A stretch of DNA of 64,000 nucleotides from Flaveria trinervia. Taxonomy: Eukaryota; Streptophyta; Magnoliopsida; Asterales; Asteraceae. Position numbers and translations under genes: made by a program. Position 1 is the first letter of the stretch. The number at the start of each line of letters is the position of its first letter. Shown here in pieces: positions 1 to 10,943 of this stretch. Where the stretch lies: the NCBI GenBank assembly GCA_025506515.1, contig CM046453.1:39997727-40061726 (forward strand). The letters are read 5' to 3'. Under the pieces are notes generated by a model. The model saw only the letters and a program-made list of their open reading frames with translations. It searched no databases and had not been told where the DNA came from.

Positions 1-203
1 AAACTTTATTGGTCAATTTGGGTTTGATTAATCCATTCATTTGATCCAATTTCCATTTTAAAGTACCTGAGATGAATAGGAAATCAGTCAGGATGACAAT
101 CAGAGAGTAATCACAATAATCAAATTTTTGGCAGAGTGTATGTGTAATAGGCGGTTTTTGAGAGTTTTGAACGATGGTAAGGAATACGACGGAATGAGCC
201 CCA

Positions 204-291
204 CTATTTATACTATTTTATGTTGTAGTCGTGCAATTGGACCCATATGCATGATTAATTTCTGCGACTGAGGTTCAGTCGTGCGACGACT
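204..291 (-). promoter_or_regulatory. TATA box with upstream palindrome in putative LTR of copia D
   Basis: On the minus strand TATAAATAG lies at 204-212. The sequence AGTCGTGCGACGACT at 277-291 has perfect 6-bp arms around GCG and sits about 65 bp upstream of the TATA. Sireviruses are known for short palindromes upstream of the LTR TATA. The promoter role is inferred. Confidence 0.35.
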
Positions 292-799
292 CAGACTCCT
301 TCATCTAGTCATACGATTGGTTCATTCATGTTTTTGGTTTGAAGTGGATTGAAACCTTTTAGAAATCATCTAACCTATTTTCTTCCTTAGCAGAACAACT
401 TCAATTTAATCTTATCATATCTAGAAAAATTCATTTGGAATCGTACATGTATATCATAATCATTTGGGACCCTTTTATATGTACTTTCATACTAGATTCT
501 CTATTTTCTGAGAGTAAATAGCACTTTCAGGAAATCATACTAGAGCTATAAGATGCACATAATGATTTTGACTGTCGAGAGTTGTAGTCACGATGATTGT
601 CAGTATATTTGTCCACTTAATCCATACAGAGTTTTTTGAATCACATTGGTGATGAGTTAGGTTATATTATTTCAACAAACATTTGTGGATCCCACACTTA
701 TATGGTAATCAACATTCCTCAGGAGATTTTTGAGTGGTGTACAGGTATTTGACAAGAATAAATTATTCTTAGAGCTTTCAAAGAGATGCCAAGCCTTAG

Positions 800-905
800 G
801 TCAATGCCATCGCATAGCAGAGAGGCTCAAACAATAATGAATTATAGAATATTTAGATTATGCTTATCCTCAAGTCAGTGCCATCGCACAGCTGAGAGGC
901 ACACA
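800..905. repeat. Two diverged copies of a ~32-bp motif
   Basis: Two copies of a motif containing GCCATCGCA followed by AGC and GAGAGGC occur at about 800-831 and 874-905, 74 bp apart. They lie in the non-coding 3' part of copia D. No function is apparent. Confidence 0.4.
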
Positions 906-1355
906 ACCTATTTTCTTGTTAGAGCATTTTTTTGTTTTGCGCATAACACACCAAAAACATTAGTCATTAGCTTGACTGCGCTTAACAGTTTTTCCATGTG
1001 CTTTTCTCATTTTTATGGTCATCCACACACATTTGTGGCATTTATTTTGCTCGTCACCCCTTATTGGAAATGCGTTGATTGTGTTAACCAGGGATAAGAT
1101 GAGAACCCACAGTAAGTTGAACAAATTAATTTGAATTTGATTCACCAATGAAGTCTACTCGTCTATTGTGTTGATTCTACTAACACATCATAATAACTAG
1201 CAACCTCTAGGCCTACTTTCTCTATGTTACATTAGTAGCAGACTAGTTACAATCATTTTTCCTTTATTTTGCTTACACTTCTCAGACTCGTAATTTGAAT
1301 AAGCATTTTGATCATTTGAATCCTTTTGATGTCCCGAACAATTTGTTCCCTATGT

Positions 1356-1360
1356 ACTAT
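1356..1360. repeat. Left target-site duplication of gypsy E (ACTAT)
   Basis: ACTAT directly precedes the left gypsy LTR, and the same five bases follow the right LTR at 55,988-55,992. A 5-bp duplication is the normal size for LTR-retrotransposon integration, and it fixes the element ends. Confidence 0.85.
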
Positions 1361-2417
1361 TAATGGGTGTGCGGATAGTATATATATTTTGATAATGATT
1401 CATTGCACAGATTCATTTTAATTGGTTATTACTAATACTAAACCACACACAAAAGGCAATGTACCTGTCGTGTGGTAATATAGTTTTGGTAAGAACCGAG
1501 TATCAATCCGTGGACACACCTAGCCTACTCAACAAACTAGATGTTTGACTATCCGATTTGATTTATTAAAGAAAATGATAATTTGCATTGGAAAGATTTT
1601 TAGGATTTAAAAATGAACAATAATAGAAAGAAAGTAAACTAAGATTTGAAGCGTTTGGATTTAAAACTAGGGAATAAAAATTATCATCCTAATTAGATTC
1701 CACTTATGTAACCATGTTGAATTGGTGGTGTGATTTAAAGATATGGATTAATGTAATTATGTTAATGTTCATAAAGATGAGCTGGCGCGATTTCTCGTCT
1801 ATCCTGCTGTCGTAGTGACTTGATCCTATCAGGCTGAGTTTTACCGCTCAGATCAAAGCCCTAGTAATGTAGGTAAATATTTTGTGACCTATTTGTCATA
1901 CGATTTCTGAAAACATAACTTCATGTCAAAAATAGAGTTGATCAGGTTCCTTCCTAACATACCATTAGTTTTAGAAAACCGTAACAATTAATGAAGTTTC
2001 CAAACTAATAAAAGGAACCCGCAAATGATTAGAAAGTTAAAGTGATATGATTTCTAATAACCATTTGTAGTTCATTAGCAATGGATTTATTATGAAGACC
2101 GGTTTCGCGAATGAAAGTTAATCATACGGTTTTTCAACTTTTTATGACGATTAAAATCACAAACCATAAATTTATAACTTCTCGTTCAAATGTAGATGCT
2201 ACCCATCAATAGTTTTCACAAGACCACCATAACATTAACATAATATTTATCACACTATTAGTTCATCACAAATTACATAAGTTTTATCTGATTAGGAAGA
2301 TAAAAAGAGTTTTGCTCATAATGAGCTTGAACATAACAACATATAACAAAGAAGATAGATATGTAATCATCGGTGAAATGGAACAATCAAACCGATAATC
2401 CACAATGGATGGTGTTT

Positions 2418-2422
2418 AGATG
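2418..2422. repeat. Target-site duplication of solo LTR (AGATG, left copy)
   Basis: AGATG is repeated at 5,098-5,102. The right LTR of gypsy E has a single AGATG at the matching place (55,345-55,349), which is the empty site. Confidence 0.9.
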
Positions 2423-5097
2423 TGTGACATCCGGTAATTTCCGTTATCAAACTCCGTTAGTTCCGTTAAGTTTTGCATACACGTGTCGTAATCACACACT
2501 ATTATCGTTTACGTTGGTGACCTAATAATAATTAGAAACGTTAAATTATTGATAATTTAACTGATTATGTGATTATTGTATTATGTTTATTTGTTTGTGT
2601 GTTTTATATGTTTTGGGAATTAATCACGTAACGTGGAAATGTGTGTATTAATTCGTATGCTTGTGTTTTATAAAGATAAAATATATAATTGTTACCATGA
2701 GTTTATATGTTTATTATTGTAGTTAAAAACCATTTAAAAAATGTTTAAAAGAGTGCCTTTTTATAAAATGCAAAACACAAGGGTTAAAGGGTAATTATGC
2801 AATAATTAACTAAACAAAACAACTCTAAACCATACCCCCCTACCCAATCGGCCGCAACCTCCCCTCTTTCCCCTCTCCCATTCGAATTCAGCCTAGAATC
2901 GTCAGACAGCATTGGTTTGGATCGATTTCAAGGCATACAACTTGTGGAATCATCAATTGCAAGTTAACTCGTGTTTAGAGGTTAGAATTACATGTTTGGT
3001 GAGAATTTTCATAAGGTCAAACCCTAGTTGCGAAATTGGTGTTCATGGAGTCGAATTTGATGTTGTTTGATGTTGTTTGTACGTTAGTTAGATTGTATAC
3101 ATGTTAGTTAACGTTGATTATTTATGAATTGTATGTTTTTAGTGGTTTAATCATGGAATTTGGTTTTATTCTAACCCTAATTCGAAATTAGCATGATTAT
3201 GTGAAGTTGATGATTGTTTGATGAATGTATGATGATTTGTAGGTTGTATGAGTGCTAGGTTACATTGATTTTGCAAGAAATTGATGAATTGATGTTGATG
3301 TTCATAGTTACTAAGAATAGTAACTTTATTTTGCATGTAATGTTGAATTATTGATGATTTGATGTTATGGATGTGTTCATGGTGACGATTAGATGTTAGG
3401 TTATTGTTGTGAGCATTGGAAATTCAAGAACACATGTTATAGTTCATACATTACTAAAGATAGTAACTTTTTAGGATATGAATTGTTGAGTTATGATGTT
3501 TGGATGTTGTTGAGCATGTTTAGATGTTGTTATGAACTTGAATTGGTATATTAATAATGAATTCATGAATGCATAGGATGTTTGATAGATTTTGGGATGT
3601 GCATTCCCAAAGGGAAACTTTATTTATGCAAAATGTGAAAGATGATAGTTTGATCATGTTAGAGATGTTAGGAGCATGTTAGTAAGTTCATGGATGAATT
3701 CTAATGTGGTTGGAACATGTTAATATAGTTGTATGAGATGTTTGGATAATCATGGGTGGTGTTAGGACCTTGATGATCATGTATGATATTGGTGTTGGTT
3801 AGTAGTTAAGGCATCATGCTTGGGAGTGGAAATTGATTGTTGTGATGTATGTTGAATGTATGTAAATGGTTAGTGAATGTGAATGTGATCATCATACACG
3901 CGTGCGAATCTGAGGCCCCTACTTAGTAGGATTGGCAGGGTTCAGGGTGTGAAGTGGTGAGTGGCTTCACATGGCATGTGGTGCGTGATTTGATCTTTGT
4001 GTGACATGTTAATTATGTTATAACTAGTGGACATGTTAATGTTCTAGATTCGCATGACTTGTATGATACTTGGTTGTATGATGATCCAAGTGATATACCT
4101 CGATAATGTAGCATACATATGAACCTTTTGAATGTTAAACTTTTATGATATATGTGTATGATTGCTTAATGGTTTACAACATATAAAGTCACCAACGGGT
4201 CAACGGGTCAACTGAGTCAAATGTATTATTTTCTGAAACCTTGAGTCTTTGGTTGTAGTGTACTTAGGTTTCACATGTTCCCTGTTGCACGTACTCATAT
4301 ATTTATATGATCTAGGTAACCTCTGAGGGTTGTCTGTCCACTCTCTCAGTCAAGTCAAACACTAAGTATCTATAAGCATATCAGGTGAGTTCATGCCCCA
4401 CTCTTTATTTAATCTCTTTTGGGGGAGATAACATACTGGTAAATCACAAACGCTTTATATATTCAAGTTGTGTATAATATTAATATAGTGTTGATGTCAT
4501 GGAAAAGTCCTCACACATTCGGATTGTTAATATGGAATAGCGGGGAAATTTGGGTAGTACTACTCGGTCTGACGAGCCCCACCTGTGTGACTCGAGGTCA
4601 ATCGGGTGCAATTTGTCCTATTGAACATTGTCATGACCTGTTAAGTCATGACAGGAGGCAACAACGTAACACAGTCAGCATCAATTGTGAAATCACTATG
4701 AATTAATATTTATTGCTAATGGACTAGCTATACATAACTTGTATATCTCTATTATTAAACTGTTATGTTTGAATATCAACTCTTGAACTCACCAACCATT
4801 GTGTTGACATTTTAGTATGGTTCACTTGCATTCTAAGACTCGGTCTTCAAGATATTTTTAGTATTTTAATGATTAATGTTTACTCTTTTGGGTTGGCACA
4901 TGTTTTTCCATAGTATACACTTTTATTTCTTTGGGTTGTTTTTCAAAACGCTTCCGCACAGTTTAAACTTTGTACTTTGGTTGATTTTATTTAAATTATG
5001 GCATATAGAGTCGTTCTAAGTAACTATTGACTGTGATCCTCGGTTTTTTCACACGCCTCGCGGTAGAACTCTGCAAGTGGATTTTGAGGGTGTGACA
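2423..5097. mobile_element. Solo LTR, 2,675 bp, probably of a chromovirus-type gypsy
   Basis: The segment starts TGTGACATCC and ends GGGTGTGACA, so it has the TG...CA termini of an LTR. It is flanked by the 5-bp duplication AGATG, and the allelic empty site is visible in the other LTR of gypsy E. It contains no PBS, no polypurine tract, no internal terminal repeat and no recognisable protein, which fits one LTR left after LTR-LTR recombination. Long LTRs with TGTGACA/TGTCACA ends are typical of Tekay-like chromoviruses; the family call is from memory and the orientation is uncertain. A short non-autonomous element is the alternative. Confidence 0.75.
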
Positions 5098-5232
5098 AGA
5101 TGATCCCGAGCTTCTTCCATGTGTTGTATGCACCTCCCCAGCCTCCAAATGACCTTGAAGTATTGATTCCTGAGAGAGTTCTGCAGAGTAACTCTCCCAC
5201 CAAAGCTTGCCAAAAATGGTGAACTTAGGCTT

Positions 5233-5241
5233 CTATTTATA
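5233..5241 (-). promoter_or_regulatory. TATA box of the left gypsy E LTR
   Basis: The minus strand reads TATAAATAG, as it does at the same place in the right LTR (55,480-55,488). It lies upstream of the GC-rich repeats on + strand coordinates 5,261-5,532 only in the reverse sense, so those repeats belong to the upstream promoter side in minus-strand orientation. Confidence 0.55.
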
Positions 5242-5492
5242 GGCTTTTCGGAGTGTTTAAGCACGGCCCCGTGCTAGTACAATGCTTACCAAAGTTGTTC
5301 GACTCGTACATGCCGGTTATGTCGGGCACGACCCCGTGCTAAATGGGGCACAACCCTGTGTTGGAGGTGGGGCACGACCCCATGCCTTATGGGGAACGGC
5401 CCTGTGTCTACTTTTAGGGAACAATACTTTTGTCCTTGTGAGATGTCCAAACACGGGGGTGTGTTAATTTAGCAAGGGGAGTGTTTCTGTCA

Positions 5493-5532
5493 AAGCATGG
5501 GGGCGTGCTTAATGAGGCACGACCCCATGCTT
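5493..5532. repeat. GC-rich imperfect hairpin in gypsy E 3' LTR
   Basis: The arms AAGCATGGGGGCGTGC and GCACGACCCCATGCTT pair with one mismatch around an 8-nt loop. The equivalent in the other LTR is at 55,763-55,802. It stands out in AT-rich sequence. Related copies occur at 5,261-5,400, 9,574-9,613, 10,242-10,277 and 10,352-10,385. Confidence 0.7.
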
Positions 5533-5716
5533 GGACTACAAGGCTCGGATTACTTCAATTCTTGCTAAATATGCTTCTTTTGTCCGTCTTGCCCTTTTAA
5601 ACACCTGAAAACACAATTTTACATTTTTAAGTATATTTTCATCATTTTAAGGAAGGTATTAAGGAATAAATGATGTGCTTTTGATAGGATTTTTATGTAT
5701 AATTTGGAGCACATCA

Positions 5717-5735
5717 AACATCCCCACACTTGAAC
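5717..5735 (-). other. Polypurine tract of gypsy E
   Basis: Read on the minus strand, the sequence next to the 3' LTR is AAGTGTGGGGATGTT. This is the position and composition expected for the plus-strand primer of an Athila-like element. Similar GTGTGGGGA motifs recur at about 7,279-7,291 and 10,474-10,485. Confidence 0.65.
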
Positions 5736-7551
5736 TTTGCTTCTCCTCAAGCAAAAATCACTTAAAATGACAAATCCACCAAAAACCAAATAAAACAAAT
5801 TATAAATATGTCTTTCGAGAAACACGCAAGTAAACATTATTTTCATCCAAACATAAATATTCTAAGCACATGTAAAATGATATCCTAGCAAGCAATAGGT
5901 TAGTAATGATTATTATCATGCAAAAATCACCCTTCTCACAAGATCCACTCACACTCGGCTCAATATATGGAGTGATAATAAAGATTAAGTATGACTAATA
6001 CACTTAATTGCCTAGTATGAACACGTGTGAAATTATATGCTTGTTAAGGGATCAAATCTCCACCTACTTATATATTTACTTGCATAAATCATTAGGTCTT
6101 TGATGGGTTGTAATTTGGCTCGGGCTCGGGTATGGAATATTTGGAAAAAGTGGCTAATTGCTAAAGACGACGGTCATGGCTTATTTTCTAAAAAATAATA
6201 CAAGGAAAGCAATAAAGGTTCCCTATACAATACTTCAAGCTAGAAGGGATATGCTAGCTTGAGGACTCGTTTAGGGTCAGATTGTCAAGACTGTATTTCG
6301 CTTTCAAGAATCGTACTTCATCGTTTACTTGAAGATACACAAAACTTTCCTTTCTCAAGGATGGTTCGGCTTGAAGCCTAATAACACCAATCGGATTAGT
6401 TCTGTGTATTCGTAATGAGATTCAGTTTGATTATTTTTGCATTTTCCATTATGAGACCAATTTTCACAATTCAGGCATCTTTCATATCTTTTTGCCCGTC
6501 TCTTTATAGCACCCTTTGAAATCCCACAAAATGGCGAAACTTGTTCCTTTTTTCGCCATTTCTTTTTATGTCAAACGTGAGATTGAAAATTTGTTTGCGC
6601 ATTTCTAGGGGAAGTCCCTGTTTTGCATGATGAAGGCAACAAAGCAAATGAAATCAAAAGATTGCATTCCAGTTCTTTAAGGTCTGCCGGTAAAAGACCA
6701 AATTTATATACTTTTTTATAAGCTAAATTCGTGTCATTAACGAAAATGGGTTTTGTTGAAGACTTTTGGTTAAGTGACATGGTGGCTCGGGTGATTGAAA
6801 GATAAAAACGTTTAAGCTCAACGGGGCTCACTATGGTTAAGGTTTCCGAGTGCCTAACTCATTTTTATGCAGAAAATACTAATTAAGGTCTTGAAATGAA
6901 TACCCAAAGCAAGTTCTAATCACACGTATCATATGGCACCCACAACTAAATCTAGAATGAAAGTAGAATTGCAATTTGCAAAAGCTGTTTAAGGCTCAAA
7001 AATAAACTCACATATGGATGGAATGGGTCAAGTGCTTCATATTATATGATTAATATTTTACTAGATTATATTATTGCTTTTAAGGATATCATAAAAAAAA
7101 CATTTTCAATTTTATTTGGCGTCATGAATTTACTTCTTTATTTCCCGAAAACGTATAATATAATTTGGTTTATCAAAAATTAATTTTTGGCTTCTTGTCA
7201 CAAAAATTACTTGGTAAGTGATCTTTTCTTAAAAGTTTTAAATTTGGACCATTCTAGCAAAGTCAAAAGCATTACGCCCATCCCCACACTTAAAATTCAC
7301 ATGTCCTCAATGTGATTAACATAATCAAGATCGAGAAAGGGTAATGAAATAACTCCCTAAACATCACCAATTATTAGAATCCTTGGTTGGCCTCGTGTTG
7401 TTAGAATCCTTGGTATAACTGAAATATCCCCAATTTATTAAAAGCATTAAAGTCTAAACACAAAAATAAAAACAAAACGACATAAATAAAAGATAGATTG
7501 GCACAAATCAAATGTGTCGGGTCCTTGAAAATGATACGGTTTTCAAAGGCT
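5736..7551 (-). other. Non-coding 3' region of gypsy E
   Basis: No recognisable protein is encoded on either strand. The stretch is AT-rich and separates the Athila-type ORF from the 3' LTR. It holds a second polypurine-like motif (CATCCCCACACTT on the plus strand, 7,279-7,291). Small frames such as 6,571-6,831 on the minus strand show no family resemblance. Confidence 0.5.
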
Positions 7552-8788
7552 TTATGGTGGAATATCCCCCCACTCATGGTACATTCGGTTCCTCATGTAA
7601 GTGACATCGTTGCTGAGGTCATCGACTCGGGATGCAGAGTTCGACTCGGTAGAAGGCTTGTTGGCATATTCAAATGATCGCCTTGCATGGTCGCTGGTTG
7701 TTTGCATGACTCGTAAAGGTGAAACCTGGTTGAGAATTCCCTTATACATGAACTTGAAGATCCAGCTCCGGCTTCTTCCGGCTGTAATGGCATGTCGACA
7801 TCCATAATTATTTCATCGGGGTTCGCTGGATCCCAGTTTTTCCGTCTTATCAATGAATCTTGGCTGCCTATTTGGTAGGTTGTCACCATGTACATACTTG
7901 TGCAAATGCTCAAGTTAAGAGTCCCGAAATCACTCCTTCAGTTCCCTCAGTGTTATAACCATAGATTTCGTATAAGTTCAAAATCTAGCTTCCTCCAAAC
8001 ACGAGTGTTGGAGCACCTGCAATCACATTCCCGGCAAAAAGATTACAAAACAAATATCCAATATTACATGGCATATGATTAACCATACAATATAAAATGA
8101 ACAAGTCCCTCAAGTTAACAACTCCCTCACTTTGACCACGAGCTGTTATGGAATGACTAAGTAACCGATGAATGTATCGCAGCAGCGGGTCTCGTATCTG
8201 ACTGCTTTTTGTTTTACTTGAGTTGAACCCTCCGGTTCCAATCCGCTCCCAAAATGCTTTCCTCGTTGCACCACTTTCCGCGTCTTTACTTTCCTCATCC
8301 AGGAAGGTATGGTACGCCGACATTGCAGATATTGCTTCCTCCTCCTTTCCTGTTCCGTGAAGATCCCAAGATAGACACGAACAAGGCAATGGATGTTTTG
8401 TGCCAATGTCCAGCAAGTCCGAATGAACTGCATATTATCCCAAGGATCAGAGTCTTCATGCTAAATTGAAAGATGCTAAAAATTCAAGAGTTTGTTCATA
8501 AACGGAAGGTCTATTTTGTGAGAATAAACGCTTCCATTGGACACTCAATAATGTATTGTATCTTTCTAGCTGTCCGACTGCCGCTAGTGTTTCTTCATCT
8601 GCTTGTAAGTTGGATCTTTCGACCCTTTGTAGCAGTCTTTGAAGTTTATCATGACAGCATCTCTGGCGGATTCCTTCAAAATGTAAGTAGGGATGATTCA
8701 TGATCCTGAAATTTTTAAAATAAGTTAATCTATACAAAACAAATTTCTTGAGCAATTTCATGATGTTAGTGAAAATCATGTTTTTCAA
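7552..8788 (-). pseudogene. Athila-type extra ORF (ATHILA ORF domain), broken
   Basis: Athila elements carry a long ORF of unknown function in addition to gag-pol, and this looks like its remnant, downstream of integrase. Three minus-strand frames follow one another. 8,788-8,456 holds a helical block ending in YEQTLEFLASF. 8,416-7,985 holds FWERIGTG, then IRDPLLRYIHRLLSHSI, GRGQSEGVVNLRDLFILYC and a conserved VFGGS. 7,913-7,552 holds an acidic, Ser-rich tail ending near MYHEWGD. The order and spacing match the family as I remember it. Frameshifts near 8,440 and 7,980 and stops break it. No signal peptide or membrane anchor is convincing, so an envelope role is not supported here. Confidence 0.6.
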
Positions 8789-10479
8789 GACATAACATCA
8801 TAATGATGCAACTCATGTTCAAAAAATAGTCAAAAATTTATTATCCAAGGAAAAAATTGTTGAACATGGGGGTGCGTTTTGTGAAACATGGGGGTGCGTT
8901 TTGTGAAACATGGGGGTGCGGTTAACATGATAAGGCATGGAATCTTGACTCTAGGATGCGTGGTTGTGTTTGTAAATCGTTGATTAAGCATGGGCTTAAC
9001 ATTTTCTTGATTTAAAAATCAAAGATTGTACGTTTAACATTTTAATCATTTGTTAATAATTGAAGATACCCAAAAATATATTTTATGTTTGATACCACTT
9101 GGGAACTATTGAACATGACTAACAAATATTTCACCATGAATTATGAAGATAGTCTTGTTAACAAGAAAAGAAAACAAATAATTAACTAACTAAACATACT
9201 AATAACTAATGAAACATACTAATTAACACTAATCTACTCACAAGAATAAACATGAAGAAGTAGGTTCAAAGCATTCATCATTCCATAAAACATTTAAGAA
9301 CAAGTCTTTACACATAATTGCTAGGCTTTCGGTTGTTTAGAGACATAATCACCTAACTACATGTAAATGACTTCATAATCAAAGGAATTAGTATACTAAC
9401 CTCTTGATCAAATACTCTTGAAAGAACTCTTGAAACGATGAAAGAAAAATGGAAAACAAGGTGAAAATGAAAGTGGATACGACTTTGCAGGCAATTGAGG
9501 TCGGTATTATCATGCAAAATTGAAGAGGAACAAGACAAAAGGCTGAAATATGACAGCTTGTGTAATTTTTGTTGAACACGGGGGCGTGCCTCCTTAAGCA
9601 CGGGGTCGTGTTCATGTTTTGTGTTTGGTTTCAGTAGTTGTTGTTTGTTCTGTTTTTCAGTTTCACACGTTATGTAATTTTCCCGGCTAAGTTTTATCAC
9701 TTTCAAATCATTAGAAAAAATAAGAAAATAGTCCTAGAGTTAAATAACACAAGCCAAATTGAAAATTACATTTCCTAAGGTCCTACGGTTACACAATACA
9801 TTAAAAGCCGAGAATCTGAAACAGCAAAACTAGACTCTTTAATGCACAATAGCGCACTTAGCATTTCACGAAATGCTTCTAAAAGAAACCTCCGCACATT
9901 TGGTGTGGAAGGTTTGGGATGGGATAGTGAGAAGTGTGGTTGCTCAATTCCACAAGCTGTCGTTTAATGGAAATGAGTTCCTTGCTCATATGTTGAACTT
10001 TTTGGATAAGTTGAGCAAGGTTGGGGCAGCAAGGTCATTTCAATCAGTTGCTTGATTAGTTCATGCAGCTTAAGAAAATTCTTGAGTCATTGGCTCTCGT
10101 GTTTCAGAACGCGGTTCTTCGCAGGATTCAGTTGGAACTTTCGTGACTTGATTCTTTCATTTTTCAGCGTTTTAAAGAGGAGTGAGTGTGATGAAAGAAT
10201 GGAACAAGTGTGGTATTTATAAACAGGTCGTGGCAAGTGAACACAGGGGCGTGCTTGGCTAGGCACGACCCCGTGCTTGTCAGAATTCGTCTTCAATTCG
10301 ACGTGTAATGTTCCACAGTCGTCAGCGGAGATCATGAAGAAATTTTAAAGACACGGGGGTGTGCTTGATGAGGCACGACCCTGTGCTTGTGCTTGTGAGA
10401 TCCTAAAGTTTTTAAAAAGTAAGAAAAAATTTGTACGGGTGCCACGTTAAGTTTCGGTTCTTGAGCATGAGCCTTCCCC
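8789..10479 (-). other. Non-coding spacer of gypsy E with GC-rich repeats
   Basis: No recognisable protein is encoded. It lies between the integrase end and the Athila-type ORF. It contains a 22-bp unit repeated three times (8,863-8,928), GC-rich inverted repeats at 9,574-9,613, 10,242-10,277 and 10,352-10,385, and a polypurine-like motif at about 10,474-10,485. Frames on either strand at 9,353-9,706 and 9,873-10,335 have no family resemblance. Confidence 0.5.
8863..8928. repeat. Triplicated 22-bp repeat
   Basis: AACATGGGGGTGCG recurs at 8,863, 8,885 and 8,907 with TTTTGTGA between copies. It is a tandem version of the CACGGGGGCGTGC motif seen elsewhere in gypsy E. Confidence 0.8.
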
Positions 10480-10943
10480 ACACTTAGTTTTCGTCAGGGC
10501 GGAGGTGTAATTCCTCGAAGGAATCTTGGTTGGCCAAGTTATACGGTTTTCAAACGATGACCTTACTGAAGTTTAACTTCGGGGCTATAAATTCAATGGC
10601 AAATTCAGAAACACGTTTTGATCGTATAAGGGTCAGAACAACGTGATTTCAGTTTCCAAGAAAAAATGTAAACGAGAGTTAACAGTAAGACACGTTCACC
10701 CACATGAAACGTTGTGTTTTCTTAATCGAGCGTCGTGGAATTTCCTTGTCTTTCTTTGTAACCCCTAGCGTTTCATAAGCTGGTTCTCTCAATTCCTCCA
10801 ATTCGTAAATTGTAGGCAGCGATTAGTTCCTACAAGGTCTTGGTCCAGGTTTGGTACATTAAGTGCCAAAAAAAGCCTATGCTCTAGTTCCACAGGTAGA
10901 TGAATGCTTCAAATAAAACTAGTTTAAATGGTGTTGTGCGAAG
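10480..10943 (-). pseudogene. Gypsy E integrase, C-terminal remnant
   Basis: From 10,943 downward the minus strand encodes LRTTPFKLV, the start of the conserved TTPFKLVYGK block of gypsy integrases. Degenerate C-terminal sequence follows, including IPRRSIKK and IEFIAPKLNFSKVIV, which resembles the GPF/Y region. The upstream part is on the far side of copia A, ending at 23,332. Stops and frameshifts are frequent. The piece confirms that copia A split one integrase gene. Confidence 0.65.

Larger units (their letters stand above)
1..1360 (-). mobile_element. Probable 3' LTR and 3' end of host copia element D
   Basis: No convincing protein is encoded here. Read on the minus strand, this stretch continues copia D after removal of the gypsy insertion, because the gypsy TSD ACTAT (1,356-1,360) rejoins it to 55,988 onward, where the copia D polypurine tracts lie. 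The minus strand carries a TATAAATAG box at 204-212 with a perfect palindrome upstream of it (277-291), an arrangement expected in a Sirevirus-type LTR. The other LTR of D would lie beyond the right edge of the window, so the LTR call cannot be tested by pairing. The inner LTR boundary is not defined. Confidence 0.4.
1361..5716 (-). repeat. 3' LTR of gypsy E, interrupted by a solo LTR
   Basis: Positions 1,361-2,422 and 5,103-5,716 (together 1,676 bp) align end to end with the right LTR at 54,290-55,987. The two copies differ by many scattered substitutions, clearly more than the two LTRs of copia A differ from each other. The insertion between 2,423 and 5,102 is absent from the right LTR. The copy includes the GC-rich hairpin at 5,493-5,532 and a TATA box. 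Confidence 0.9.

Noticed and set aside
786..1148. Small host genes in the left flank (786-1,097 plus, 960-1,148 minus)
   Set aside because: Both are short, overlap each other on opposite strands and show no recognisable domain. They lie in the probable copia D LTR or 3' region.
2423..5097. DNA transposon or host gene in the left LTR
   Set aside because: It has TG...CA ends, a 5-bp duplication, no terminal inverted repeats beyond the LTR dinucleotides and no transposase. The frame at 4,470-4,706 has no family resemblance.
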